Notes: a model not told the origin generated them from the sequence alone. A stretch of DNA of 64,000 bases from Candidatus Accumulibacter vicinus (GCA_002425405.1 DIME01000188.1:9206-73205), one strand, 5' to 3'. Shown: positions 19,020-29,085, counted from the first letter of the stretch. Numbers and translations are program-made.

Positions 19020-20273
19020 TTAAACGCCGAGCAGCAGGCGTGTTGGATCCTCCAGTGCTTCCTTCATGGTCACCAGACCGAGTACCGCCTCGCGACCGTC
19101 GATAATGCGATGATCGTATGACATTGCCAGATAGTTGATCGGACGGATCACTACTTGGCCATTTTCGACCACTGGCCGGTCCTTGGTCGCATGAATGCCG
19201 AGGATGGCCGACTGGGGCGGATTGATGATCGGTGTCGACAACATCGAACCGAAGACACCGCCATTGGAAATCGAGAAGGTTCCGCCAGTCAGATCTTCCA
19301 TCGACAGCTTGCCGTCCTTGGCCTTGCTGCCGAACTCGCCGATTTTCTTCTCGATGTCGGCAATAGTCATCTGGTCAGCGTCGCGCAGGATCGGCACCAC
19401 CAGACCGCGCGGACTGCCCACGGCAATACCGATATCCATGTAGCCATGGTATACGATGTCGTTGCCATCGACTGAGGCGTTGATCACCGGGAATTTTTGC
19501 AGCGCAGCGACGGCGGCCTTGACGAAGAAGCCCATGAAGCCCAGGCGAACGCCGTGTACCTTTTCGAAGCGATCACCATATTGCTTGCGTAGCGCCATGA
19601 TCGGGCCCATGTTCACCTCATTGAAGGTGGTCAGGATCGCATTGGTCGCCTGCGACTGCAACAGGCGCTCGGCAACTCGGGCACGCAGACGTGACATCGG
19701 TACGCGCTGCTCAGGCCGATCGCCAAGCGGCACCGTCACGCTCGGTGCCGGTGCCAGACCCGAAACCGGGCTGGCCATCGGCACAGCGACCGGGCCTGCA
19801 GCCGCTGCCGCTTTCACCACCGGCGCCTGGGCGGCCAGGGCATCCCCCTTGGTTACCCGGCCGCCACGACCCGTACCCGCGACACTGCTGGTGGCAATCC
19901 CTTTCTCTTCCAGGATCTTGCGTGCCGCCGGCAAAGCGACACCAGTAGCTGTCACCGGAGCCGTCGCCACGGCCTCAGTCTTGGCCGGTACCACCCTGGT
20001 CGCGGGCGTTGCCACCGCGACTGCGCCAGCCTGAGCAGCCGTATCGATGCGCGCAATCACCTCTCCCGCAACCACAGTCTCCCCGTCAGTCTTGACAATT
20101 TCAACCAGCACACCACCATCCGGTGCCGGCAGCTCAAGGACGACCTTGTCGGTCTCGATGTCGATCAGGTTTTCATCCCTCGTGACGGCTTCGCCGGCCT
20201 TCTTGTGCCAGGTGACCAAGGTCGCTTCGGCAACTGACTCGGAAAGCTGTGGAACTTTGACGTCGATGATCAT
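19020..20273 (-). CDS. sucB: Dihydrolipoyl succinyltransferase (E2 of 2-oxoglutarate dehydrogenase)
   Basis: A 417-residue E2 with one N-terminal lipoyl domain (lipoylated K43 in [10 protein letters not shown]), an Ala/Pro-rich linker, a peripheral subunit-binding domain near residues 113-150 ([26 protein letters not shown]) and the C-terminal catalytic domain with H388 and D392 in SYDHRIIDG. It transfers the succinyl group to CoA in the TCA cycle. Twelve bases separate it from sucA. Confidence 0.96.
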   Translation of the reverse strand: MIIDVKVPQLSESVAEATLVTWHKKAGEAVTRDENLIDIETDKVVLELPAPDGGVLVEIVKTDGETVVAGEVIARIDTAAQAGAVAVATPATRVVPAKTEAVATAPVTATGVALPAARKILEEKGIATSSVAGTGRGGRVTKGDALAAQAPVVKAAAAAGPVAVPMASPVSGLAPAPSVTVPLGDRPEQRVPMSRLRARVAERLLQSQATNAILTTFNEVNMGPIMALRKQYGDRFEKVHGVRLGFMGFFVKAAVAALQKFPVINASVDGNDIVYHGYMDIGIAVGSPRGLVVPILRDADQMTIADIEKKIGEFGSKAKDGKLSMEDLTGGTFSISNGGVFGSMLSTPIINPPQSAILGIHATKDRPVVENGQVVIRPINYLAMSYDHRIIDGREAVLGLVTMKEALEDPTRLLLGV

Positions 20274-20285
20274 GTTCTCTCCGTT

Positions 20286-23126
20286 CTAGGGCAATTTGTA
20301 GTACTCGATCTCACCGAAGGCGGAGTCGATCAGAGCCTTTTGTTGGGCGTTGTGCTTGCTTTGGTAGCCAACCGCCGGGGACGCGGAGGCTGGACGGGAA
20401 ACCAGCAACAAATGCTGCTTGTCGCTGAGCGAGCGCGACAGGTGCTGACGCGAGGCAATCCAGTACCAGGCACCCTGATTGCGCGGCTCATCCTGACACC
20501 AGACAACCTCCGTGGCTTTCGGGTACTTGGCCAGTTCTTCCTGGAAAGACTCTTGCGGAAAGGGATAGAGTTGCTCGAGTCGGGCAATCGCAACATGCGA
20601 GATCTTCCGCTCGTGCCGTGCAGCCGCCAGTTCGTAGTAGATCTTGCCGGAGCAGAAGATCACTCGGGTAACCTTCTTGGCAATGATCGGTTCGACTTCT
20701 CCGATCACGCGCTGGAATTCTCCTTCGCTCAACTCCTCCAGCGTCGAGGTCGCATCCTTGTGGCGAAGCAGCGATTTCGGCGAGAAAACGATCAACGGTT
20801 TGCGCTGGCTACGCAGTGCTTGCCGGCGCAGCATGTGAAAGACCTGCGCTGGTGTCGATGGCTGGCAAACTTCCATGTTCATCTCGGCACAGAGCTGCAT
20901 GTAACGCTCGATGCGTGCCGAAGAATGCTCCGGACCCTGTCCTTCGTAACCATGGGGCAGCAGCAGAACCAAGCCACTGGCCCGCCCCCACTTGGCTTCT
21001 CCGGCAGCGATGAACTGGTCGATGACCACTTGCGCACCGTTGGCGAAGTCCCCGAATTGCGCCTCCCAGACCACCAACTCGTGCGGATTGGCCGTCGAGT
21101 AGCCATACTCGAAGGCCAGCACCGCCTCCTCCGAGAGCACCGAGTCGAAGCATTGGAAACCACCCTGCCGTTCCTGCAAGTTGGCCAGCGGGTAATAGGT
21201 TCCATGATCCCAGTGCTCACGATTCTGGTCGTGCAGCGCGGCGTGTCGGTGAAAGAAAGTGCTGCGGCCAACGTCTTCGCCGGAAATACGAACGCCGTAG
21301 CCAGAAACCAGCAGCGAGGCGTAGGCCAGATTCTCGGCCATTCCCCAGTCGACCGGGAGCTTGCCTTCGCCCATCTGGCGACGGTCCTCGATGATCTTCT
21401 GAACGCGGCTGTGCAACGTGAAGTTCGGCGGAATGGTCGCCAATCGCCCGGACAGGCGCTGCAGTTCGCCGACCGGCACCTTGGTATCACAATTTTCGAT
21501 GTATTTCGGCGAGACGAACGGTGTCCAGTCGATGGTCATCGGGTGCTTGTAACCGGCGAGGACCGGGTTATACAACAGTTCGCCACGATCGAGGTGGGCA
21601 CGGTAATCCGCGATGATCTCGTCCGGGCCCTCGGCGTGCAGCACGCCTTCGGCAACCAGCTTGTCCGCGTAGAGCTTGCGCGTGCCGGGATGCTGCTGGA
21701 TCTTCTTGTACATCAGCGGCTGTGTGACCATGGGCTCATCCTGCTCGTTGTGACCGAGCTTGCGGTAGCAGACGATGTCGACCACGACATCCTTCTTGAA
21801 GGTCTTGCGGAATTCAACGGCCAGGCTGGTGACCAGCGCCACCGCCTCCGGGTCATCCCCATTGACATGAAAGATGGGCGCTTCGGCCATCTTGAAGATG
21901 TCGGTGCAGTACAGCGACGAACGATAATCGCGCGGGTCGGAGGTGGTGAAGCCAATCTGGTTATTGACGACGATATGAACCGTACCGCCGACACCGTAAC
22001 CGCGCGTCTGCGCGAAGTTGAGCATTTCCTGGTTAACGCCCTGGCCAGCAACGGCCGCATCCCCATGGATGAGCACCGCGAGCACCTTGTCATTGCCGCT
22101 CTCGCCGCGACGACGCTGACGCGAGTACACCGAACCGACGACGACCGGGTTCACGATTTCAAGATGCGACGGGTTGAACGCCAGCGTCAGATGGCAGGGG
22201 CCGCCCGGAGTGGACACGTCGGACGAGTAACCCATGTGGTACTTGACATCACCCGCGCTCAGATCCTGCGCCTTCCGGCCTTCGAATTCGTCAAACAACA
22301 TCGACGGGGCCTTGCCCAGCGTATTGACCAGCACGTTGAGGCGACCGCGGTGGGCCATACCGACGACGATCTCATCGACCCCCCCGGCACCGGCGACACG
22401 AATCAGTTCATCCATGGCCACGATCGTCGATTCGCCTCCTTCGAGCGAGAAGCGTTTCTGCCCGACATAACGGGTATGCAGATAACGCTCGAGCGTCTCG
22501 GCTGCAGTCAGACGTTCAAGCATCCGTTTTCTCTGCTCGGCGGTATAGTTCGGCTTCGAATGGATGCGCTCGAGGCGATCCTGAATCCAGCGCTTCTCGG
22601 CCACCGTACTGATATACATATACTCGACGCCAATCGATCCGCAATAGGTCGCTTTCAAGGCATCGTAGATCTGGCCAAAGGTGGCATGGTCCGGCGTTCC
22701 CTTGAACGATCCGGCATTGAACACCGTATTCAGGTCGGCATCGGAAAGGCCATAATAGGCGGGATCGAGTTGTGGCACGTCCGGACGCGGCGTTCGTTTC
22801 AGTGGGTCCAGGTTGGCCCAGCGGTCGCCAATGAAACGATACGAGGTGATCATCTGGAGAACGCTGACCTGTTTCCTGTCATCTACTGGCGTGACTGCCG
22901 CAGCGCGGTAGCCCCCCTTTCTGGCCAGTTCGGCAAACGCATTGATCACGGGCAAATGCGGAACATCGCGGGCCACGTAACCCGGCAATTGCGCCAGCTT
23001 GTCGAAATACTCGCGCCATTGCTCGGAGACAGAGCCAGGATTGTCGAGATAGTTTTCGTACAACTCCTCGACAAAGGGTGCGTTGCCGCCAAAGAGTAGG
23101 GAGTTACCAAAAAGCTGATTCATCAT
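20286..23126 (-). CDS. sucA: 2-oxoglutarate dehydrogenase E1 component
   Basis: A 946-residue thiamine diphosphate enzyme that decarboxylates 2-oxoglutarate. Typical landmarks are the N-terminal FVEELYENYLDNPGSVSEQWR segment, which docks to the complex, HRGRLNVLVNTLGK, the ThDP motif GDAAVAGQGV, and the C-terminal transketolase-like half. Two consecutive ATGs (23126, 23123) are possible starts. It begins downstream of a clear terminator that closes the gltA unit, so sucA-sucB-lpd is probably its own transcription unit. Confidence 0.96.
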   Translation of the reverse strand: MMNQLFGNSLLFGGNAPFVEELYENYLDNPGSVSEQWREYFDKLAQLPGYVARDVPHLPVINAFAELARKGGYRAAAVTPVDDRKQVSVLQMITSYRFIGDRWANLDPLKRTPRPDVPQLDPAYYGLSDADLNTVFNAGSFKGTPDHATFGQIYDALKATYCGSIGVEYMYISTVAEKRWIQDRLERIHSKPNYTAEQRKRMLERLTAAETLERYLHTRYVGQKRFSLEGGESTIVAMDELIRVAGAGGVDEIVVGMAHRGRLNVLVNTLGKAPSMLFDEFEGRKAQDLSAGDVKYHMGYSSDVSTPGGPCHLTLAFNPSHLEIVNPVVVGSVYSRQRRRGESGNDKVLAVLIHGDAAVAGQGVNQEMLNFAQTRGYGVGGTVHIVVNNQIGFTTSDPRDYRSSLYCTDIFKMAEAPIFHVNGDDPEAVALVTSLAVEFRKTFKKDVVVDIVCYRKLGHNEQDEPMVTQPLMYKKIQQHPGTRKLYADKLVAEGVLHAEGPDEIIADYRAHLDRGELLYNPVLAGYKHPMTIDWTPFVSPKYIENCDTKVPVGELQRLSGRLATIPPNFTLHSRVQKIIEDRRQMGEGKLPVDWGMAENLAYASLLVSGYGVRISGEDVGRSTFFHRHAALHDQNREHWDHGTYYPLANLQERQGGFQCFDSVLSEEAVLAFEYGYSTANPHELVVWEAQFGDFANGAQVVIDQFIAAGEAKWGRASGLVLLLPHGYEGQGPEHSSARIERYMQLCAEMNMEVCQPSTPAQVFHMLRRQALRSQRKPLIVFSPKSLLRHKDATSTLEELSEGEFQRVIGEVEPIIAKKVTRVIFCSGKIYYELAAARHERKISHVAIARLEQLYPFPQESFQEELAKYPKATEVVWCQDEPRNQGAWYWIASRQHLSRSLSDKQHLLLVSRPASASPAVGYQSKHNAQQKALIDSAFGEIEYYKLP

Positions 23127-23193
23127 GGCAGTTACCTGTCGTCACCGTTCTGGTTCGAATTGAGAAAACCTGTGGCGGGGAGACCACAGCATG

Positions 23194-23220
23194 AAAAAGG
23201 GCGGCTACTGCCGGCCGCCC
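23194..23220 (-). terminator. Rho-independent terminator after gltA
   Basis: On the minus strand GGGCGGC (23220-23214) pairs with GCCGCCC (23205-23199) and is followed by TTTTT (23198-23194). It lies 16 bases beyond the gltA stop, separating sdh-gltA from sucA-sucB-lpd. Confidence 0.8.
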
Positions 23221-23236
23221 CTTTGAATCGATCAGC

Positions 23237-24532
23237 CTAGCGCTGGTCGACGGCAATGACGTCGCGCCTGGTTGGGCCGACATAGAGCTGGCGTGGACGC
23301 CCGATCTTGTACTCCGGATCGTTGATCATCTCTTCCCATTGTGTCATCCACCCGACCGTACGTGCCAGTGCGAAGATGCAGGTGAACATGGTGGTCGGAA
23401 TGCCGAGCGCCTTTTGCACGATCCCCGAGTAGAAATCGACGTTGGGATAGAGCTTCTTCTCGATGAAGTAGTCGTCCTCGAGAGCGATCTTCTCAAGTTC
23501 CAGCGCCAGCTTGAACAAACGATCGTTCTCCAGACCGAGTTCCTGCAGCACATCGCTGCAGACCTTGCGCATCAGCTTGGCGCGCGGATCAAAATTCTTG
23601 TAGACACGGTGACCAAAGCCCATCAGCTTGAATTCGTCGTTCTTGTCCTTGGCGCGGGCAATGTAGCGGCCAACTCGCGAGACATCGTGGATTTCCTCGA
23701 GCATCTGCAGGCAGGCCTCGTTGGCACCGCCGTGTGCCGGGCCCCAGAGGCAGGCGATCCCCGCCGAGATGCAGGCATACGGGTTGGCACCGGAAGATCC
23801 CGACAGACGAACCGTCGAAGTCGATGCATTCTGCTCGTGATCGGCATGCAAGGTGAAAATGGTGTCCAGGGCGTGCACCAGCACCGGATTCGGCTTGTAC
23901 TCCTCGCAGGGCGTGCCGAACATCATGTGCATGAAGTTGGCGGTGTAATCGAGGTCGTTGCGCGGGTAAATGAACGGCTCGCCGACGTGATACTTGTAGG
24001 CCATGGCAATGATTGTCGGGAGTTTGGCGACGATCCGGTTGAAACTGATGTTCTGGTGTTCAAGATCGGAGAAATTCTCGGCTTCATGGTAAAACGCCGA
24101 CAAGGCGCCCACGACCCCCACCAGGACGGCCATCGGATGCGCATCACGACGGAAGCCCTGGTAAAACTTCACCAGCTGCTCGTGCACCATCGTGTGTACC
24201 TTGATGTTCTTCTCGAAGTTGGTTTTCTGAATAGCCGTCGGCAGTTCGCCGTTCCACAACAGATAGGCCACCTCGAGGAAGTTGCATTGCTCGGCCAGTT
24301 GCTCGATCGGATAACCCCGATAGAGGAGTTCGCCCTTGTCGCCATCGATGAACGTGATCTTCGACCGGCAACTTGCTGTCGACAAGTAGCCGGAATCGTA
24401 GGTGAAATGACCGGTCTTGCCCAGCAGGGTACGAATGTCGATACAATCATTGCCATGCGTAGGCGTCATGATTGGAAATTCGACGGGCGCCTGCCCCTCG
24501 ATGGTCAAAGTTGCTTTACGTTCGATCGTCAT
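23237..24532 (-). CDS. gltA: Citrate synthase
   Basis: A 431-residue type II (hexameric, Gram-negative type) citrate synthase. Active-site regions are visible in [29 protein letters not shown] and the C-terminal RPRQLYVGP. It condenses oxaloacetate with acetyl-CoA. It lies about 70 bases after sdhE on the same strand and ends before a strong terminator. Confidence 0.96.
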   Translation of the reverse strand: MTIERKATLTIEGQAPVEFPIMTPTHGNDCIDIRTLLGKTGHFTYDSGYLSTASCRSKITFIDGDKGELLYRGYPIEQLAEQCNFLEVAYLLWNGELPTAIQKTNFEKNIKVHTMVHEQLVKFYQGFRRDAHPMAVLVGVVGALSAFYHEAENFSDLEHQNISFNRIVAKLPTIIAMAYKYHVGEPFIYPRNDLDYTANFMHMMFGTPCEEYKPNPVLVHALDTIFTLHADHEQNASTSTVRLSGSSGANPYACISAGIACLWGPAHGGANEACLQMLEEIHDVSRVGRYIARAKDKNDEFKLMGFGHRVYKNFDPRAKLMRKVCSDVLQELGLENDRLFKLALELEKIALEDDYFIEKKLYPNVDFYSGIVQKALGIPTTMFTCIFALARTVGWMTQWEEMINDPEYKIGRPRQLYVGPTRRDVIAVDQR

Positions 24533-24603
24533 TTATTTATCCCCGTTCAGGTGTTGAGGTCACAGCTACGAACAGGAAACCGCCAGACTGTATGGCGACT
24601 TCC

Positions 24604-24858
24604 TTACTTAACTCTTACGTTGCGCAACAACGCCACGACTTCGGCCTGGACCGCATCTGTGCACTCGCGGCTACCATTGATCAGCGGCCAGAGTTCCAGG
24701 TCCTCCATGTCAGCCAGAGTGACAAATGCGTCCACCTGTTCGGGGTCCAGCGTCGGGAAGATCCGGTCAAGAAACTCCCCGAGCAAGAGGTCCATTTCCA
24801 GCATTGCACGTCGCGTGCAACGCCAGCGCAGGCGGTTGAGGTTTTCTCTGTCCCCCAT
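24604..24858 (-). CDS. sdhE: SdhE, FAD assembly factor for succinate dehydrogenase
   Basis: An 84-residue helical protein of the SdhE/YgfY family. The RGMLE-type motif is RWRCTRRAMLEMD (residues 11-23), where the family has RCRRGMLELD. Established role: helps covalent attachment of FAD to SdhA. It overlaps the sdhB stop by one base (TGATG) and so is coupled to the sdh operon. Confidence 0.92.
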   Translation of the reverse strand: MGDRENLNRLRWRCTRRAMLEMDLLLGEFLDRIFPTLDPEQVDAFVTLADMEDLELWPLINGSRECTDAVQAEVVALLRNVRVK

Positions 24859-25571
24859 CAGACCGCACGACGAACCATCAATTCCTTGATCTTGCCAATC
24901 GCCCGCGTCGGATTCAGACCTTTCGGGCAGACATCGACACAGTTCATGATGCTATGGCAGCGGAACAGACGATAGGGATCCTCAAGATCATCGAGGCGCT
25001 CGTTGGTCGCCTGGTCACGGGTATCGGCGATGAAACGGTAGGCGTTCAGCAGACCGGCAGGACCGACAAACTTGTCCGGGTTCCACCAGAAAGAGGGGCA
25101 CGAGGTCGAACAGCAGGCACACAGGATGCACTCGTATAGACCATTGAGTTCTTCACGTTCTTCTGGCGACTGGAGTCGCTCGCGTTCAGGACGGGGACCC
25201 TCATTGATCAGGTAAGGCTTGATCGAGTGATACTGTTTGAAGAATTGGGTCATGTCGACGATCAGGTCGCGAATCACCGGCAGGCCCGGCAGCGGTCGCA
25301 AGACGACCGGCTGCTTGAGATCCTTGATCTCGGTCAGGCAGGCCAGGCCGTTCTTGCCATTGATGTTCATCGCATCCGATCCGCAAATGCCTTCTCGACA
25401 CGAGCGACGATAGGACAGCGTGTCATCCTTCGCCTTCAGCCGGGTCAGGATGTCGAGCAACTTGCGGTCGATGGAAAAATCGACTTCGACCGAGATATCC
25501 TGCATGTAGGGCGCGGCGTCCTTGTCGGGATCGTAGCGGTAAATTTTGAACTGCATGGTACTGGTGGTCAT
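24858..25571 (-). CDS. sdhB: Succinate dehydrogenase iron-sulfur subunit
   Basis: A 237-residue subunit carrying three clusters: the [2Fe-2S] cysteines in CREGICGSDAMNINGKNGLAC (read as CREGICGSD and GLAC), and the [4Fe-4S]/[3Fe-4S] sites in CILCACCSTSCPSF and CHSIMNCVDVCPKGL. The start at 25571 (MTTSTMQFK) has AAGGAG upstream; an in-frame start nine codons further upstream would overlap the sdhA end. It passes electrons from FAD to quinone. Confidence 0.95.
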   Translation of the reverse strand: MTTSTMQFKIYRYDPDKDAAPYMQDISVEVDFSIDRKLLDILTRLKAKDDTLSYRRSCREGICGSDAMNINGKNGLACLTEIKDLKQPVVLRPLPGLPVIRDLIVDMTQFFKQYHSIKPYLINEGPRPERERLQSPEEREELNGLYECILCACCSTSCPSFWWNPDKFVGPAGLLNAYRFIADTRDQATNERLDDLEDPYRLFRCHSIMNCVDVCPKGLNPTRAIGKIKELMVRRAV

Positions 25572-25594
25572 GACATTGACTCCTTGGCGCACGA

Positions 25595-27379
25595 TCAATA
25601 GGAACGCGTCTTCAGCGCGATGGATTCGACAGACAGAGGCTTCATGATCACCGGCTTGTAATCGAGACGATTACCGTCGCGGTGCCATAGTGTGTGCTTG
25701 TGCCAGTGGATGTCGTCGCGCCCGTTCGGATTCGCTGCAGTATCCGGCGCATCGTCACGGACATGGGCACCACGCGACTCCTTGCGCGCCTCCGCCGAAA
25801 TCATCGTCGCCTTGGCCACTTCGATCAGATTGTCCAGTTCCAGGGCCTCAACTCGTGCCGTATTCCACACCTGGGACTTGTCCTTGATCTCGGTTCGCGC
25901 GACCGCCTTCTCGATATCGAGGATCTTCGCGACCCCCTCGGCCAGCATCTCCTTGAAGCGGAAAACGCCACAGTGTTTTTGCATCGTACGCTGCAGTTCG
26001 AGACGCGTCGCATTGACGTCGGCCCCGCCGGTCTGCGTGTCGAGACGGTGCAGACGTGCCATCGTGCGATCCGCGAAATTCTCCGGCAGTTCCTTGAGAC
26101 CGATGGCCCCGGACTTGAGATCGTCGATGACCGAATCGCCGGATGATTTGCCGAATACCAGCAGGTCCAGCAGTGAGTTGGTTCCCAGCCGGTTGGCGCC
26201 GTGCACCGAAGCACAGGCGACCTCACCGGCGGCGTAGAAGCCCTTGACCGGCGTCCCGTCATCGGCGACGACCTGGCCCTTGTAGTTGGTCGGCACACCT
26301 CCCATCTGGTAATGACAGGTCGGCACCACCGGGATCGGCGCCTTGATCGGATCGATGCCGGCAAACTGGATTGAAATCTCGCGAATTCCCGGCAGGCGCT
26401 TCATGATCGTCGCCGGATCGAGGTGGGTGATGTCGAGCAGCACAAAATCCTTGTTTGGCCCGCAACCTCGGCCCTCATTGATTTCCGTCACCATGGCACG
26501 CGACACCACGTCGCGAGAAGCCAGATCCTTGGCATTCGGCGCATAACGCTCCATGAAGCGTTCATTGGTCGAATTACGCAGGATGCCACCTTCGCCGCGC
26601 ACTCCCTCGGTAATCAGCACGCCCGCGCCAGCGACGCCGGTCGGGTGGAACTGCCAGAACTCCATGTCCTCCAGTGCAATGCCGGCGCGCGCCGCCATGC
26701 CCAGACCGTCACCGGTGTTGATGAAGGCGTTGGTCGATGAATAGAAAATCCGGCCAGCACCTCCGGTGGCAAAGACGGTGGCCTTGGTGTGGAAAGCGAC
26801 GACTTCACCCGTTTCCATTTCAAGGGCGATGACGCCAAGCACCTGCCCGGAATCATCACGGATCAGGTCGAGCGCCATCCATTCGACGAAGAACTGCGTA
26901 TTGGCGCGTACGTTGCGCTGATAGAGCGCGTGCAGCATGGCGTGACCCGTGCGGTCTGCCGCGGCGCAGGCGCGGCGAACCGGTTTCTCGCCAAAGTTCG
27001 ACATATGTCCGCCGAAGGGACGCTGGTAGATCTTGCCCTCATCGGTGCGGTCGAAAGGCATGCCGAAGTGCTCGAGTTCGACGACGACCTCGGGTGCCAT
27101 GCGGCACATGTATTCGATCGCATCCTGGTCACCAAGCCAGTCAGAGCCCTTGACGGTATCGTACATGTGCCAGTGCCAGTGATCCTCCTCGGAATTGCCG
27201 AGCGAGGCCGATACCCCTCCTTGCGCCGCCACGGTGTGCGAACGGGTGGGAAAGACCTTTGACAACACGGCTGTCTTCAGACCAGCCTCGGAAAGCTGGA
27301 TCGCCGCCCGCAGGCCGGAACCGCCGGCCCCAACGATGACCGCATCGAACTTACGTACCGGAACGATTAGCTTGCTCAC
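25595..27379 (-). CDS. sdhA: Succinate dehydrogenase flavoprotein subunit
   Basis: A 594-residue flavoprotein: FAD-binding GAGGSGLRAAIQLSEAG, the covalent-FAD histidine in TRSHTVAAQGG, and active-site elements HPTGVAGAG and the C-terminal HWHKHTLWH. It oxidises succinate to fumarate. It starts one base after sdhD ends and is followed by sdhB. Confidence 0.96.
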   Translation of the reverse strand: MSKLIVPVRKFDAVIVGAGGSGLRAAIQLSEAGLKTAVLSKVFPTRSHTVAAQGGVSASLGNSEEDHWHWHMYDTVKGSDWLGDQDAIEYMCRMAPEVVVELEHFGMPFDRTDEGKIYQRPFGGHMSNFGEKPVRRACAAADRTGHAMLHALYQRNVRANTQFFVEWMALDLIRDDSGQVLGVIALEMETGEVVAFHTKATVFATGGAGRIFYSSTNAFINTGDGLGMAARAGIALEDMEFWQFHPTGVAGAGVLITEGVRGEGGILRNSTNERFMERYAPNAKDLASRDVVSRAMVTEINEGRGCGPNKDFVLLDITHLDPATIMKRLPGIREISIQFAGIDPIKAPIPVVPTCHYQMGGVPTNYKGQVVADDGTPVKGFYAAGEVACASVHGANRLGTNSLLDLLVFGKSSGDSVIDDLKSGAIGLKELPENFADRTMARLHRLDTQTGGADVNATRLELQRTMQKHCGVFRFKEMLAEGVAKILDIEKAVARTEIKDKSQVWNTARVEALELDNLIEVAKATMISAEARKESRGAHVRDDAPDTAANPNGRDDIHWHKHTLWHRDGNRLDYKPVIMKPLSVESIALKTRSY

Positions 27380-27727
27380 TTACATTCTCCACAGGATCTG
27401 AACCGCCCAGCCGGCATATCCGACCAGCACCGTAGCTGTCGCAATCATCATCAGCAGACGCAAGCCATCGGGCTTGACGTAATCCATCCAGATGTCCCTG
27501 ACACCAATCCAGGCATGGTAGAAGACACTGACAAAGAACAGAAATGTGGCGAATTTCATGAAGCCGTTGGCGAAGATGGCGCGCCAGGCCTCGAAGGAAT
27601 CGGGCCCGACGGCACCGACCACGACCAGGAAAATGACCGTGTAAACCGCCATGATGATTGCTGTGGCACGCTGGATGAGCCAGTCCTTGAGGCCATAGTG
27701 AGCCCCGACGAGAATACGATTTACCAT
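27380..27727 (-). CDS. sdhD: Succinate dehydrogenase membrane anchor subunit
   Basis: A 115-residue membrane protein with three hydrophobic segments (about residues 22-42, 55-75 and 90-111). FYHAWIGVRDIWMDYV carries the haem/quinone-site His and Asp of the SdhD family. It overlaps the sdhC end by seven bases. Confidence 0.92.
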   Translation of the reverse strand: MVNRILVGAHYGLKDWLIQRATAIIMAVYTVIFLVVVGAVGPDSFEAWRAIFANGFMKFATFLFFVSVFYHAWIGVRDIWMDYVKPDGLRLLMMIATATVLVGYAGWAVQILWRM

Positions 27728-28113
27728 AGCACTTTAGCTCCGACGATCAGGGTCAGCGCAATGCTGACCGCGAAAACGACCTTGCTCGACAGACGTGCCG
27801 CCTCAAGTTCGATCCCTTTGTGCAGATCGAGCAGCAGATAGCGGATGCCGGCGCAGAAGTGGTGCATGTAGAACCAGATCAGACCGAGCAGAACAATTTT
27901 GACCAGGGGATGGGCGACGACCCCCCTGACGCTGGCGAAGGTTTCCGAAGAGGTGAGACTGCTCTGGAACAGCCAGAGCAGAAATGGCAACAGCAGGAAC
28001 AGTCCTGCCCCGCTGATGCGGTGAATGATTGAAAGGATACCCGGAAGGGGTAGCCTGATAGTGGGCAAATCCAAATTCTTTGGACGCTTCTTCTTGATCG
28101 CCATCTCTGCCAT
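27721..28113 (-). CDS. sdhC: Succinate dehydrogenase cytochrome b556 subunit
   Basis: A 130-residue membrane subunit with three transmembrane segments. SIIHRISGAGLFL carries the quinone-site Ser/Arg, and FYMHHFCAGIRYLLLD the haem-ligand histidine. Start at 28113 was chosen since GAGGG lies nine bases upstream; two other in-frame ATGs are close. First gene of sdhCDAB-sdhE-gltA. Confidence 0.93.
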   Translation of the reverse strand: MAEMAIKKKRPKNLDLPTIRLPLPGILSIIHRISGAGLFLLLPFLLWLFQSSLTSSETFASVRGVVAHPLVKIVLLGLIWFYMHHFCAGIRYLLLDLHKGIELEAARLSSKVVFAVSIALTLIVGAKVLW

Positions 28114-28181
28114 GAACGTCATCCCTCATATGATTAGCTGGCCGAATGTACGCCACCCGACCCCCTTCGAAACCACGCTGG

Positions 28182-28187
28182 ATTATA
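28182..28187 (-). promoter_or_regulatory. Candidate -10 box for the sdhC operon
   Basis: A perfect TATAAT on the minus strand 69 bases before the sdhC ATG. No good -35 hexamer is found 16-18 bases upstream, so an activator may be needed or the call may be wrong. The only palindromic sequence nearby is a short ATCATATGA at 28128-28136. Confidence 0.4.
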
Positions 28188-28234
28188 AACCATCCAGGCG
28201 TGCCTGACTCACCCAAAAAGCCTGTTCCGAGTCC

Positions 28235-28972
28235 TCAGCCCAGTTCATTGTGATAATGATAGTTGCGTGTCGAATAGAAACCCCGCCGCCATTCGACGGG
28301 CTTGTGGCCATAGGTGAAAGTCACCCTCTCGACCAGCAGCAGCGGACTTCCCTCGGCTACCTGCAGCCACTCGGCACTGACCCGGTCAGCCGCAACGGCG
28401 CGCAGCCGTTCGTCGGCACGGATCATGCGGACGCCATAACGCGTCTCGAACAGGCTGTACAGCGACTCGCCTGATCTGAGCACCTCAAGTGACAGATCGG
28501 GAAAGAGTTCGCTCGGGAGATAGATCTCGTCGAAGACCACCGGCTCGTCCCCCAATTTCAACAGGCGACGAAGAATCGTAATGGGCGCACCCGTCTCGAT
28601 GGCCAGAATGCGCGCGACATCGGCACCGGCCTTGGCGCGCCAGCATTCGAGCGGGATGCTCTGGGAGATCTGCAACTCTCCTTGATTGGGGAGCAGGCGA
28701 AGAAAGCGGAAAAACGAACCTGGATCCTTGTGAGTGGCGACGAAAGTCCCCTTGCCTTGCTGGCGTACCAGGAGATTCTCGGCAGCCATTTCATCAATGG
28801 CCTTGCGCACCGTCCCCTGGCTCACGCCGAAACGGCTGGCCAGTTCGGACTCACTCGGGATGGAGTCCCCCGGACCCCACTCACCCGACTCCAGATTGTG
28901 CAGGATCAGTTCCTTGATCTGCCGATACAACGGACTGAATGTGGGAGGATGCAATGACGATGACCGGCTCAT
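28235..28972 (-). CDS. GntR-family regulator with UTRA sensor domain
   Basis: A 245-residue regulator: an N-terminal winged helix (residues 13-80, SESELASRFGVSQGTVRKAIDEM and a QGKGTFVA wing) and a C-terminal UTRA ligand-binding domain (about 95-240) of the HutC subfamily. Its location between the sdh operon and the divergent mdh gene, and the pair of palindromes in the mdh intergenic region, suggest it controls TCA-cycle genes in response to an organic acid. That is inference. The ligand is unknown. Confidence 0.85.
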   Translation of the reverse strand: MSRSSSLHPPTFSPLYRQIKELILHNLESGEWGPGDSIPSESELASRFGVSQGTVRKAIDEMAAENLLVRQQGKGTFVATHKDPGSFFRFLRLLPNQGELQISQSIPLECWRAKAGADVARILAIETGAPITILRRLLKLGDEPVVFDEIYLPSELFPDLSLEVLRSGESLYSLFETRYGVRMIRADERLRAVAADRVSAEWLQVAEGSPLLLVERVTFTYGHKPVEWRRGFYSTRNYHYHNELG

Positions 28973-29026
28973 GGACAGTCATTTCAGCATAATTTGACGC
29001 TCGCGTCCATCCCGCTCAAACCATTC

Positions 29027-29049
29027 ATATCTTATATAAGACATAAGAT
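29027..29049. promoter_or_regulatory. Palindromic operator candidate 1 (TCTTATATAAGA)
   Basis: A perfect 12-base palindrome, TCTTATATAAGA (29030-29041), followed by another ATAAGAT (29043-29049), so the TCTTAT/ATAAGA half-site occurs three times in 23 bases. It lies just upstream of the -35 of mdh and between gntR and mdh, a likely site for the GntR regulator. Confidence 0.55.
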
Positions 29050-29053
29050 AGAT

Positions 29054-29083
29054 TTGACACCTGCGGATCATAGATCTTATGAT
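29054..29083 (+). promoter_or_regulatory. mdh promoter
   Basis: TTGACA (29054-29059, perfect -35) and TATGAT (29078-29083) with an 18-base spacer, about 107 bases before the mdh ATG. The -10 lies inside the second palindrome, which would fit repression by the GntR protein. Confidence 0.6.
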
Positions 29084-29085
29084 CC
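29065..29085. promoter_or_regulatory. Palindromic operator candidate 2 (GGATCATA-n5-TATGATCC)
   Basis: Perfect 8-base arms GGATCATA (29065-29072) and TATGATCC (29078-29085) around GATCT; the right half contains ATCTTAT, the same element as in operator candidate 1. It covers the -10 of the mdh promoter. Confidence 0.55.

Noticed and set aside
20340..23099. 919-codon open frame on the plus strand opposite sucA
   Set aside because: It mirrors sucA, whose protein is unmistakable; long antisense frames are common in GC-rich DNA and this one matches no family.
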